Shown piece by piece: positions 39,086 to 46,944 of a DNA stretch of 64,000 nt. The notes below the pieces were generated by a model. The model was not told the origin of the DNA and did not search any database. It worked only from the letters and a program-made list of their open reading frames with translations. Within the stretch, counting starts at the first letter, position 1, and each line of letters starts with the position of its first letter. This stretch comes from Pseudidiomarina tainanensis (lineage in GTDB: Bacteria; Pseudomonadota; Gammaproteobacteria; Enterobacterales; Alteromonadaceae). The stretch lies in the NCBI RefSeq assembly GCF_004214835.1, contig NZ_PIQJ01000001.1, forward strand, positions 868,001-932,000. Direction: 5' to 3'. A program made the translations under genes and the position numbers.

Positions 39086-39388
39086 TTAGCGGTGGTGCTC
39101 GAACCAGCGAAGCGCTTGATGCAGTGCGCCCAGTTGATGGGCAAGGCGTTCTGACAACCACTGGCTACGGCTGGTGGTTGTTGCTTTGGTGAGACTCACT
39201 AGGGTTTGTCGAAGCTCATGAACGTAATCAAGCGGTTGGCTGGCCTCAGCATTAAACAATTGTGCATCAAACCAATCAGAAAAATTTTCTTCGGATATAT
39301 TCAACTGCTTAATACGTTGTTCTAATGCATTGATTTCATGCTCGAGGCGGGTTTGCAGCTGGTGATTGAAAATGCTTTGATTAGACAT
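39086..39388 (-). CDS. Short PriC-like (primosomal N'') protein
   Basis: 100 residues, all helical. The spacing FDAQLF...PLDYVHELRQTLVSL...WLSERLAHQLGALHQAL resembles the N-terminal half of PriC, the primosomal replication protein that reloads DnaB at stalled forks. Full PriC is about 170 residues, so the C-terminal half is missing or this is a naturally short family member. The resemblance is by eye. It is convergent with kynA, with 1 base between stops. Confidence 0.5.
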   Translation of the reverse strand: MSNQSIFNHQLQTRLEHEINALEQRIKQLNISEENFSDWFDAQLFNAEASQPLDYVHELRQTLVSLTKATTTSRSQWLSERLAHQLGALHQALRWFEHHR

Positions 39389-39759
39389 GCAAATGCTCGT
39401 TTGGTGGCGACATGAAACTTAAGTTGTTGATGGCACAGTTTAGCGCAACTCGATGACTTTCAAAAATAAAGATTTCTGAGAGCTACTGTTGTGGGTAAAT
39501 ATGCAGTCAGAAGTTACTTTTATGCACAACTGTTAAGATGCTGTAAACGGCATTTTATCTATATTTAGTGTTAATTTTAGCTGATATCCGTTGTTGACAT
39601 CGCCGCGTCGATCGTGGGAGTATTGATGCATTATTACCGTCGGCTTTCTGTCGGTAATAGCTGCAAGTGTTGATTAAACTCTTTTCGTCACTCAAATAAC
39701 TGGGAGGCTGGCGACATTAGGTCGTTGAGCTTAAAGTTAAGTCAAATTGGTTGGGAACT
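39389..39759. other. 371-base gap upstream of the TonB2-type operon
   Basis: No convincing ORF. It contains a perfect -35 hexamer TTGACA (39594-39599) without a good -10 at 17 bases. It also has a hairpin, TATTACCG (39632-39639) with CGGTAATA (39652-39659) and a 12-base loop. I found no recognisable Fur box. It probably holds the promoter and a long leader for the downstream operon. Confidence 0.5.
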
Positions 39760-40542
39760 ATGACCAAAGTAATCAATAAAAGCAAAGTTGCTGCAGCCCT
39801 AATCGGGATGTTCGCAATTGCAGGTAGCGCTAGCGCAGCTGCCCAAGATCTTTCGACGTTGCAAAACGAAGAAGCAAAAATTCACACTGCTGACAAACGG
39901 TCTCAGCAAAAAATCGATTCTTTGTTCGAACAGAGCCAAGAGTTGTTATATGAGTACCGTGCAGTTGTAGACGAATACGAAAACTTAAAAGTCTACAATG
40001 ATCACGTTCAGCGTCTCGTTGATGACCAGAATGCATCACTGGCTTCTCTACAGCGCCAGATCGACGGCATCGAAGCGACCAAGCAAGGTGTGGTTCCTTT
40101 GATGTACAAAATGATCGACGCTTTGGAGCAGTTTGTGGAGCTAGATCTGCCTATTCACAAAGAGCGTCGTTTGGCTCGTGTTGAGCGTTTACGCGAAATC
40201 ATGGGTGCTTCAAACGTCACGACTTCTGAGCAGTTCCGTCAAATCACTGAAGCTTATCAAGCTGAAATGGATTACGGCGCAGGTCTGATCGCATACGAAG
40301 GCAAGTTGCAGTTCGAAGGTGAAGAAATCTCTGTTGACTTCTTCCACTTAGGTCGCGCAGCTTTAATGGCTCAATCTTTGGACCTGAAAAACGGTTGGAT
40401 TTACAACAAAGAAGCGGGCGCATGGGAAGCTCTTGATGACGCTTACCTGGGCTCTTTGACCAAAGCGATTCGTATGGCGCGGAAGCAAACCGCACCTGAT
40501 CTGATTAAACTGCCTATCTACGCAGCGGAGCGTGCAGAATGA
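39760..40542 (+). CDS. DUF3450 periplasmic coiled-coil protein
   Basis: 260 residues from the ATG at 39760. A signal peptide (KVAAALIGMFAIAGSASA) is followed by a long coiled coil (about 30-110; ADKRSQQKIDSLFEQSQELLYEYRAV and repeated Gln-rich heptads) and a C-terminal globular part. DUF3450 genes are usually the first gene of TonB2-like operons in Alteromonadales and Vibrio relatives. Their product is thought to act in the periplasm with the ExbB-like protein. It overlaps the next gene by 4 bases. Confidence 0.88.
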   Translation: MTKVINKSKVAAALIGMFAIAGSASAAAQDLSTLQNEEAKIHTADKRSQQKIDSLFEQSQELLYEYRAVVDEYENLKVYNDHVQRLVDDQNASLASLQRQIDGIEATKQGVVPLMYKMIDALEQFVELDLPIHKERRLARVERLREIMGASNVTTSEQFRQITEAYQAEMDYGAGLIAYEGKLQFEGEEISVDFFHLGRAALMAQSLDLKNGWIYNKEAGAWEALDDAYLGSLTKAIRMARKQTAPDLIKLPIYAAERAE

Positions 40543-41900
40543 ACAAACTAGTGAAATCTTTGCTGGTCGCAGCAGCATTCTCATTATCAGCTGGCGCGAG
40601 CTCTGCTTACGCGCAAGATGAAGCGAAATCACTAGACCAACTTCTTGAACTAGTGAAAGAAAACCGTGCTGCCTCACAGCGTATCAACGCACAGCGTGAA
40701 GCTGAATTCACTTCAGCTCGTGCTGACAAGCAAGCATTATTGAACGACGCAAAACGTCAGCTAGCGAACGAAAAAGCTCGCGGCGAGCGTTTACAAGCTC
40801 AATTCGCTGAAAACGAAATCGCACTTGCTAACAAAGAACAAGAGTTGCAAAACGCTCTTGGTACTTTGGGTGAAATCGTTGGTGTTGCACGTGGTGCAGC
40901 AGGCGAAACTATCGGTCGTATCGCAACCTCTATCGTGAGCGCGCAGTATCCAGGTCGTGAAGACGTTTTGGAAACTATCGCTGAAGCGAAAGAAGTGCCA
41001 ACGATTGCTGAGCTTGAAGAGCTTTGGTTAGCTTGGTTGACCGAAATGAAAGAGTCTGGTCGTGTTGTAACTTTCAACAGTGACGTGACTTTGCTTGACG
41101 GTTCAACTGAAAACCGTGATGTAACTCGTATTGGTGTATTCAACTTGATTTCAAACGGCGAATACTTCAACTACAACGACGCTGCTGAAGAGATTCAGCC
41201 ATTAGGTCGTCAGCCAGAAGGTTTCGTTTTGGCAACTGTTGAAGCGTTTGAAAACACTGAAACTGGTTACGAAGGTTTATATATTGACCCGGCTCGTGGT
41301 CAAATCTTGAACTTGGCAACTCAAAAAGCAACGCTTGAAGAGCGTTATCACCAAGGTGGTACAGTTGGTTACGTAATCACTGTTGCGCTTATTGTTGGCT
41401 TCTTGATTGCAATCTACAAGTTCATCACTTTAGGTATTGAAGGTGCGAAGATGCGCGCTCAGTTGAAAAACACTGCGAACCCATCTGACAAAAACGCACT
41501 TGGCCGTATCTTGAAAGTGTATCAAGAGAACAAAACTGCAGACACTGAGAACCTTGAGTTGAAACTTGACGAAGCTATTTTGCGTGAAACACCACGTATC
41601 GACAGCGGCGTAAACATCATCAAGATTTTGGCAGCTATCGCGCCATTACTCGGTCTCTTAGGTACAGTTGTTGGTATGATCGGTACCTTCCAATCAATTA
41701 CCTTGTTTGGTACTGGTGATCCGAAAATCATGGCAGGCGATATCTCAATGGCGTTGGTTACCACCGCATTGGGTCTGATTGCTGCGTTGCCATTGATTCT
41801 TGTACACGCGATTGTGGCATCACGCGCTAAGTCTATTGTTCATGTATTAGATGAACAGGCTGCAGGTATCGTCGCCGCGCACGCGGAGAAGAAGGAGTAA
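40539..41900 (+). CDS. TtpC-type MotA/TolQ/ExbB proton-channel protein
   Basis: 453 residues. A signal peptide (residues 1-25, ending SSAYA) leads a periplasmic coiled-coil region (about 27-265). One membrane helix (VGYVITVALIVGFLIAIYKF) and a C-terminal ExbB/TolQ domain with two more helices (IIKILAAIAPLLGLLGTVVGMIGTF; ISMALVTTALGLIAALPLILVHAI) follow. This architecture matches TtpC of Vibrio TonB2 systems, an extra ExbB-like subunit needed for energy transduction to some TonB-dependent receptors. It lies between DUF3450 and exbB with coupled starts. Confidence 0.88.
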   Translation: MNKLVKSLLVAAAFSLSAGASSAYAQDEAKSLDQLLELVKENRAASQRINAQREAEFTSARADKQALLNDAKRQLANEKARGERLQAQFAENEIALANKEQELQNALGTLGEIVGVARGAAGETIGRIATSIVSAQYPGREDVLETIAEAKEVPTIAELEELWLAWLTEMKESGRVVTFNSDVTLLDGSTENRDVTRIGVFNLISNGEYFNYNDAAEEIQPLGRQPEGFVLATVEAFENTETGYEGLYIDPARGQILNLATQKATLEERYHQGGTVGYVITVALIVGFLIAIYKFITLGIEGAKMRAQLKNTANPSDKNALGRILKVYQENKTADTENLELKLDEAILRETPRIDSGVNIIKILAAIAPLLGLLGTVVGMIGTFQSITLFGTGDPKIMAGDISMALVTTALGLIAALPLILVHAIVASRAKSIVHVLDEQAAGIVAAHAEKKE

Positions 41901-41904
41901 TCCT

Positions 41905-42429
41905 ATGGTCTACCTGGTGGAGCTCTGGGAATCTATCAGGGATTTTCTGGGTACCGGTGGCGACGTCTTGTACGTCGTCATGGGGGCGCTCTTTCTCATG
42001 TGGGTTCTCATGATTGAGCGCTATTGGTTCCTCACCGGCGTATTTCCTAAGCTGAAGAAACAAATCATCAGCGACTGGGACGCTCGGAAAGATACCACCT
42101 CATGGTACGCTCACAAAATCCGTGATGCATGGATTTCTGAAGCCAACGAAAAACTAAATGCGCGTATTTTGTTGATCAAAACCTGCGTAGCGATTTGTCC
42201 GTTAATCGGACTACTTGGCACCGTAACCGGTATGATTGCAGTATTTGAAATCATGGCGGTACAAGGTACTGGTAACCCACGCTTGATGGCGTCGGGAATT
42301 TCGATGGCAACTATCCCGACAATGGCGGGCATGGTTGCAGCATTGTCAGGTATGTTCTTCGCCTCTCGCTTAGAAGCACGGGTGCGTCGAGCGAAAGAAA
42401 GATTGATCGACAGTTTGCCACATCATTAA
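41905..42429 (+). CDS. exbB: ExbB proton-channel subunit
   Basis: 174 residues from the ATG at 41905, with AAGGAG 8 bases upstream. It has three membrane helices and the conserved ICPLIGLLGTVTGMIAVFE and ISMATIPTMAGMVAALSGMFFA segments of the ExbB/TolQ channel. It forms the proton-conducting stator with ExbD that energises TonB. It is short compared with E. coli ExbB (244) but normal for the TonB2 type. Confidence 0.93.
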   Translation: MVYLVELWESIRDFLGTGGDVLYVVMGALFLMWVLMIERYWFLTGVFPKLKKQIISDWDARKDTTSWYAHKIRDAWISEANEKLNARILLIKTCVAICPLIGLLGTVTGMIAVFEIMAVQGTGNPRLMASGISMATIPTMAGMVAALSGMFFASRLEARVRRAKERLIDSLPHH

Positions 42430-42441
42430 GAGAGAAGAATT

Positions 42442-42843
42442 ATGGCACGTAAACGTTTTCGTGAAGAGGAAGATGCAGCGATCGATATGACGCCGATGCT
42501 CGACATCGTATTCATCATGTTGATCTTCTTCATCGTAACCACCTCTTTCGTAAAAGAAGCTGGTATTGACGTGAACAAGCCAGAAGCGAGTCAGGCAGAG
42601 AAGAAACCTTCTGCTAACATCTTTATCGCTATTCGTGCGAACGGCGAAGTATGGATGGACAAGCGTATGGTTGATGTAGAGCGTGTAGGCGCGAACATCG
42701 AACGTCTATTGGCAGAACAGCCAACTGATATCGTAGTGATTCAGGCGGACAAAGAAGCCAAGCATGGTGTTGTCGTTAAAGTCATGGATCAAATTAAGGA
42801 AGCGGGTATTGACAAGATATCCATAGCCGCAGAGGACGATTAA
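42442..42843 (+). CDS. exbD: ExbD/TolR family protein
   Basis: 133 residues. One membrane helix (about 15-37) contains the proton-binding Asp in DMTPMLDIVFIMLIFFIV, followed by a periplasmic domain ending VVKVMDQIKEAGIDKISIAAE. It pairs with ExbB to couple proton flow to TonB. The ATG follows a GAGAAG box and lies 12 bases after exbB; tonB begins 2 bases after its stop. Confidence 0.95.
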   Translation: MARKRFREEEDAAIDMTPMLDIVFIMLIFFIVTTSFVKEAGIDVNKPEASQAEKKPSANIFIAIRANGEVWMDKRMVDVERVGANIERLLAEQPTDIVVIQADKEAKHGVVVKVMDQIKEAGIDKISIAAEDD

Positions 42844-42845
42844 TT

Positions 42846-43457
42846 ATGGTGCGCTTTATAGTATCAATACTATTAGGTGCTGCAGCTACGTTCCTTCTGT
42901 TCGCTTTCATGGCTTTTTTGATTAGCGGCGGTGAGGGACGTAACGAAGGTCCACCACCGACTGCACCGATCGAACTTGTAACAACGCCACCGGATTCGGA
43001 TGTGGATCAGCGTCGCCGTACGCCACCACCACCTCCGCCTCCACCTCAGCAACCGCCTGAGACTCCGCCAAACGAGCCTGACACGTCAGACTCAGATGGT
43101 ATGAATCTTGACTTGGGTTTTGAGGTAGATGTTGGTGGAACCGATACAGGGCTAAATGCGGGCGGACTCATGGTTCGCGATGGTGAAGCAACACCTATCG
43201 TACGTATTAACCCGCGTTATCCGCCGGCTGCGGCACGTGACGGTATCCAAGGTTGGGTGCAATTACGTTTTACCATCGATGAAACAGGTGGGGTAACTGA
43301 TGTTGAAGTTATCGACTCAGAACCACGCCGTGTATTTGACCAAGAAGCTCGCCGCGCCTTGTTGCGTTGGAAATACAAGCCGAAGGTTGTTGACGGTAAA
43401 GCTGTACGCCAGCCTGGTCAAACGGTCCAGCTCGACTTCACGTTGGATATGGAGTAA
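42846..43457 (+). CDS. tonB: TonB2-type energy transducer
   Basis: 203 residues. An N-terminal membrane anchor (about 5-26) leads to a proline-rich spanning region (RRTPPPPPPPPQQPPETPP, about 56-75) and a C-terminal TonB domain (about 115-203). That domain carries INPRYPPAAARDGIQGWVQL, DVEVIDSEPRRVFD and RWKYKPK. It connects the inner-membrane motor to TonB-dependent outer-membrane receptors. The spanning region is short, as in Vibrio TonB2. No receptor gene is nearby. Confidence 0.94.
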   Translation: MVRFIVSILLGAAATFLLFAFMAFLISGGEGRNEGPPPTAPIELVTTPPDSDVDQRRRTPPPPPPPPQQPPETPPNEPDTSDSDGMNLDLGFEVDVGGTDTGLNAGGLMVRDGEATPIVRINPRYPPAAARDGIQGWVQLRFTIDETGGVTDVEVIDSEPRRVFDQEARRALLRWKYKPKVVDGKAVRQPGQTVQLDFTLDME

Positions 43458-43460
43458 TAG

Positions 43461-44768
43461 ATGATGCACAAAAAACTCACAACATTAATTAGTGCGAGTG
43501 TATTGTGTACTGTGATGGCAGCCGCTCCTGCGCCTGCCGCATCACAAGAAATCAATTACAACTTGCCATCAGCTGAACAAGTCGAAGCTGCGAAGCAGAG
43601 TCGCCGTAACCAAACCGTAAGCGAGCGTGTTGGTCGTCGTTTGATGACTGCATTGGATTTGTACACTGAAGAAGAAGACACAAAGGGTGCTATCGCAATC
43701 TTGGTCGAAATTGACCCAAGTAGCGAGTTTGATACTGCTTATGTCAACCGCTTCCTCGGTAACCTGTATGCAGCCGATGGCGAAGAACGTAAAGCTTACG
43801 ATTTAGTGAAGCGTGCAGCTGATGCTGATGTGTTAGGTCATGCTGACCAAGCATTAGTATTGAAGCTAACTGCAGACCTAGCGTTACAGCTTGAAGAATA
43901 TCGTAATGCATTAACCTATTACGGTAAGTGGCTCCAGTTTACTGGTGAAGCTGACCCAGATGTGTTTTTGCGAATTGCCAATGCTTATTATGAGCTGAAG
44001 CAGTTTGATAAAATTGTTCGTCCTGCCGATTTAGCGATTCAAGCTTATGAAGCAGAAGGCGAAGTCAACAAAAACCCATATGTGTTGAAAGTTGCAGCTT
44101 ACTACGAAACTGAACAGTACAAAGAAGCGATTAAAGTACTTGAAGTCGGTTTGAATAAACTACCTACTGAAAAAGTATGGTGGAGTCAGTTAGGCATGCT
44201 TTATATGCTGACTGAAAACATCGACAAAGCGTTACAAACGTTAGAAATTGCGTACTTAGCAGGTTACTTGGACAAGGAAAGCCAAATTAAGGCGGTTGTC
44301 CAGTTATATGCTAACTCGTCAATTCCTTACAAAGCAGCAACCTTGATGGTGAAGCATTTAAATGCTGGCGACATCGAGAAAACTGCGCGTAACTATCAAA
44401 GTGCGGCAAGTAGTTTCGAGCAAGCGCGCGAGTACGCGAAAGCTGCTGAAATGTACGGTTTATCAGCTAACTTACAAGAAACTCAGGCTGAGAAGGCTGA
44501 CTTCTTCCGCCGTCAAGGCAATGCATATCTTCGCGCTGAAGAATATTCAAAAGCAGCGAATGCTTATATGAAAGCGCTACAGGAGAATGTAGAAGAACCA
44601 GGCCGCGTATATATGTCTTTAACCGAAGCTTATTTCTATGAGAATAACTTCCGTGAAGCATTAAAATACGTGCAAGAAGCGAAGAAATTCCGTGACCAGC
44701 GTCGCAACGCGACCAGTTGGGAACAGTATATTCGCCAAAAAGCTTCGAACCGCGGTGTTTCACTGTAA
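43461..44768 (+). CDS. Periplasmic TPR protein of the TonB2-type operon
   Basis: 435 residues. A signal peptide (about 1-28, ending APAAS) is followed by repeated helical TPR units over most of the length, for example DVFLRIANAYYELKQFDKIV, KVWWSQLGMLYMLTENIDKA and FFRRQGNAYLRAEEYSKAAN. TPR proteins commonly end TonB2-like operons and may scaffold the complex or link it to receptors. It starts 3 bases after tonB and ends at a strong terminator. Confidence 0.9.
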   Translation: MMHKKLTTLISASVLCTVMAAAPAPAASQEINYNLPSAEQVEAAKQSRRNQTVSERVGRRLMTALDLYTEEEDTKGAIAILVEIDPSSEFDTAYVNRFLGNLYAADGEERKAYDLVKRAADADVLGHADQALVLKLTADLALQLEEYRNALTYYGKWLQFTGEADPDVFLRIANAYYELKQFDKIVRPADLAIQAYEAEGEVNKNPYVLKVAAYYETEQYKEAIKVLEVGLNKLPTEKVWWSQLGMLYMLTENIDKALQTLEIAYLAGYLDKESQIKAVVQLYANSSIPYKAATLMVKHLNAGDIEKTARNYQSAASSFEQAREYAKAAEMYGLSANLQETQAEKADFFRRQGNAYLRAEEYSKAANAYMKALQENVEEPGRVYMSLTEAYFYENNFREALKYVQEAKKFRDQRRNATSWEQYIRQKASNRGVSL

Positions 44769-44799
44769 TCGATATACAGTATTCAGTTAAATATCTGGT

Positions 44800-44827
44800 A
44801 AAACCCCGCGACTTAGCGGGGTTTTTT
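44800..44827 (+). terminator. Intrinsic terminator after the TonB2-type operon
   Basis: AAAACCCCGC (44800-44809) pairs with GCGGGGTTTT (about 44816-44825), with a six-base loop and T run. It separates the TonB operon from the RiPP locus. Confidence 0.95.
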
Positions 44828-44831
44828 ATTG

Positions 44832-44856
44832 GTCTTGAACTATTGTTATACAAGAC
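44832..44856 (+). promoter_or_regulatory. Candidate operator/promoter of the RiPP locus
   Basis: GTCTTG (44832-44837) and CAAGAC (44851-44856) form a 6-bp inverted repeat with a 13-base spacer. A possible extended -10 box, TGTTATACA (44844-44852), lies inside it. The arrangement would let a dimeric regulator block RNA polymerase. No regulator gene is adjacent. Confidence 0.4.
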
Positions 44857-44913
44857 ATGTCAAAATAAAAAGTGATAGTCTGTTGATCAAGAACAACAAA
44901 TGAGGAAATTCAA

Positions 44914-45342
44914 ATGAAAGCGATGAAAAAATCAGTTTCAGTAGCGGTAGGCGCATTGATGGTAAGCGCTGGTAGCGTTGCAGCTTCAGCAAACCCTTTT
45001 GGCTTTACCGAATTGCCTGGTGGCTATCAACAGCAACAGCAACAACAGCAGCAACAGCAAGAGATGCGTTGCGGTGCCAATAAAGACGCCAAAAAGGCCA
45101 AAGAAGGCAAATGCGGCGAGGGTAAATGTGGTGAAGGTAAATGCGGTGGCGATAAAGCCAAAGAGCATGCCAAGAAATATGAAGAAGGCAAATGCGGCGA
45201 AGGGAAGTGCGGCGAAGGCAAATGTGGCGGTGATAAAGCCATGCAAAAAATGGACGACAAAGCGAAAGAGCGCATGAACGAAAAAGCCAAAGAAGGTAAA
45301 TGCGGCGAAGGCAAATGTGGCGAAGGGAAGTGCGGCGCATAG
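44914..45342 (+). CDS. hvfA: EGKCG-repeat RiPP precursor (HvfA/bufferin-like)
   Basis: 142 residues. A signal peptide ends at ASA (about residue 26). Then come a short NPFGFTELPGGY segment, an 11-residue polyglutamine tract (about 39-49) and a Lys/Glu/Gly/Cys-rich tail. The tail has nine EGKCG motifs in three triplets (64-78, 91-105, 127-141) separated by charged spacers, plus one extra Cys at 53: ten cysteines in all. In Haemophilus HvfA and related MNIO substrates, the Cys of EGKCG motifs is converted by an iron enzyme into copper-binding oxazolone/thioamide groups. Codons vary between repeats, so the motif is kept at protein level. GAGGA lies 8 bases before the ATG. Modification here is inferred. 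Confidence 0.88.
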   Translation: MKAMKKSVSVAVGALMVSAGSVAASANPFGFTELPGGYQQQQQQQQQQQEMRCGANKDAKKAKEGKCGEGKCGEGKCGGDKAKEHAKKYEEGKCGEGKCGEGKCGGDKAMQKMDDKAKERMNEKAKEGKCGEGKCGEGKCGA

Positions 45343-46142
45343 TTGGCTTAGGACTCCGGCGGGAATTCTTAACTGAAGTATTACAGCAGAATCCCGCCGT
45401 AGACTTTTGGGAAATAGCACCTGAGAACTGGATTGAGCGTGGTTACGAAGCCTCTTACCAGCTCGATAGGTTGCGTGAACGATATCCGCTGTATAGCCAC
45501 GGACTTTCGCTATCAATTGGTAGTCCAGACCCCCTTGACGAAGCCTTCATTCTAAAGGTTAAGGCATTTCTCGATCGCTTTAATATAGAGCGCTACAGCG
45601 AACACTTAAGTTATTGCTCAGCCAACGGTCATCTTTATGACTTGTTGCCGATACCGTTTAGCGAAGAAGCGGCGGACTACGTGGCGCAGCGCGTTCGTCG
45701 AGTCCAAGAATTGCTTGAACGTAAACTCATTTTAGAAAACGTTTCGTATTACTCTCCTGCGGCGCAAGAAATCAGTGAACTCGCATTTATTAAACGCGTT
45801 CTCACGCAAGCGGATTGTGACTTATTGCTTGATGTGAATAACGTGTTCGTGAATAGCGTGAATCACAAATATGACCCCGTGGCGTTTATTCAAGGTTTAC
45901 CATCAGAGCGCATTAATTACGGGCATATTGCTGGACACTACGAAGAAGAACCTGACCTGTTAATTGACACCCATGGCGCTGCTGTGCGCCAAGAGGTCAT
46001 GGAGTTATTAGCGCTTAGCTATGAAACTCATGGACCATTTCCGGTTCTGTTAGAGCGTGATTTCAATATTCCGCCGTTACCGGAGTTATTGGCAGAAGTA
46101 GAGGCCATAAAGGCTGTAACACAAAATACAGAAGTAGCATGA
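45315..46142 (+). CDS. hvfB: MNIO (DUF692) iron-dependent RiPP-modifying enzyme
   Basis: About 275 residues. The family N-terminus IVGLGLRREFL requires a start inside the precursor gene. Candidates are ATG 45300, ATG 45315 (given here) and GTG 45330, all before the precursor stop at 45342. The TIM-barrel metal motifs are present: YSHGLSLSIGS, SEHLSYC, LENVSYY, DVNNVFVNSVNH, GHIAGH, DTHG and LLERDFNIP. MNIO enzymes carry two or three irons and oxidise cysteines in precursor peptides (MbnB, TglH and HvfB types). It overlaps the partner gene in ATGA, so all three genes look translationally coupled. Confidence 0.9.
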   Translation: MWRREVRRIVGLGLRREFLTEVLQQNPAVDFWEIAPENWIERGYEASYQLDRLRERYPLYSHGLSLSIGSPDPLDEAFILKVKAFLDRFNIERYSEHLSYCSANGHLYDLLPIPFSEEAADYVAQRVRRVQELLERKLILENVSYYSPAAQEISELAFIKRVLTQADCDLLLDVNNVFVNSVNHKYDPVAFIQGLPSERINYGHIAGHYEEEPDLLIDTHGAAVRQEVMELLALSYETHGPFPVLLERDFNIPPLPELLAEVEAIKAVTQNTEVA

Positions 46143-46900
46143 CAGAGTTCCAACGTATTCAAGAGCAGTGGTCGCGTTGGTTAAGAGATCCGAAAGGTAG
46201 CGAACAACCTGTTGCCGAATTACGTCGACTGCAGGTGTATGAGCGCTTAGTCAGAAATAACCTCGACGGATTTGTGACCCGCGGTTTCCCGGTATTGTTT
46301 AGTATTCTGACTGCCGAACAATCGCGTACCTTGTTACAAGCCTTTATTTCTCAACACCAAGCAAAGACACCGCTATTTTCAGCAATAGGCGCAGAGTTTG
46401 TTGAATTTTTGGCTGACTATGACGAAGATTGGTTGCCTGCTTGGAGCTATCAGCTTGCCGTATACGAGCGCATGGAGGTAGAAGCGTATAACCATGAATC
46501 TGCCTGTATTTTGCCACCATTAAAAACGGCTATAGAAGCCACATTGTGGCAGGTCAATCCGTCGCTGCAATGGCATGCTTTCGACTACCCCGTTCATACC
46601 ATTCAGCCTGAACTTGTTCCAGAACAACCGCTGGAGCAGGCCTGCTATTTAGCCGTTTATCGTGTTGATGAATTTAACAATGAGATGATTTCGGCTAACG
46701 TCAAATTTCTGCAACTTAATGCGGTTACCATGTTACTGGTGGACTTTTTATTGCAGCACCCAAAGCTAACCGTAGCGCAAATTGCCGAACATCTTGCCAA
46801 ACAACTACCGCAATTTCCCGCCGAGCAACTGCATCAAGGCTTGTTGGCAACGGTGCCGGAACTCTATCAACGAGGTATGTTGTTCCCCAGTCGCAATTAA
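46139..46900 (+). CDS. hvfC: DUF2063 partner protein of the MNIO enzyme
   Basis: 253 residues. The N-terminal DUF2063 domain (about 5-95) contains LRRLQVYERLVRNNLDGFVTRGFPVLFSIL. The C-terminal part is all-alpha/beta, with RVDEFNNEMISANVKFLQLN. Although DUF2063 is annotated as putative DNA-binding, in MNIO systems this protein (HvfC/BufC type) binds the precursor leader and forms a complex with the MNIO enzyme; that role is applied here by context. The start overlaps hvfB in ATGA. Confidence 0.9.
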   Translation: MTEFQRIQEQWSRWLRDPKGSEQPVAELRRLQVYERLVRNNLDGFVTRGFPVLFSILTAEQSRTLLQAFISQHQAKTPLFSAIGAEFVEFLADYDEDWLPAWSYQLAVYERMEVEAYNHESACILPPLKTAIEATLWQVNPSLQWHAFDYPVHTIQPELVPEQPLEQACYLAVYRVDEFNNEMISANVKFLQLNAVTMLLVDFLLQHPKLTVAQIAEHLAKQLPQFPAEQLHQGLLATVPELYQRGMLFPSRN

Positions 46901-46944
46901 AGTATGATCCGCACCGCAAATTTTAGTCAGTGAGGATGTATTTT

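Noticed and set aside
39389-39759. Fur box before the TonB2-type operon
   Set aside because: No stretch resembles the GATAATGATAATCATTATC consensus on either strand.
44986-45516. Long open frames antisense to the EGKCG precursor gene
   Set aside because: They arise from the repetitive Gly/Lys/Cys codons and CAA/CAG tract; the products are low-complexity Phe/Cys/Leu strings with no start signals.
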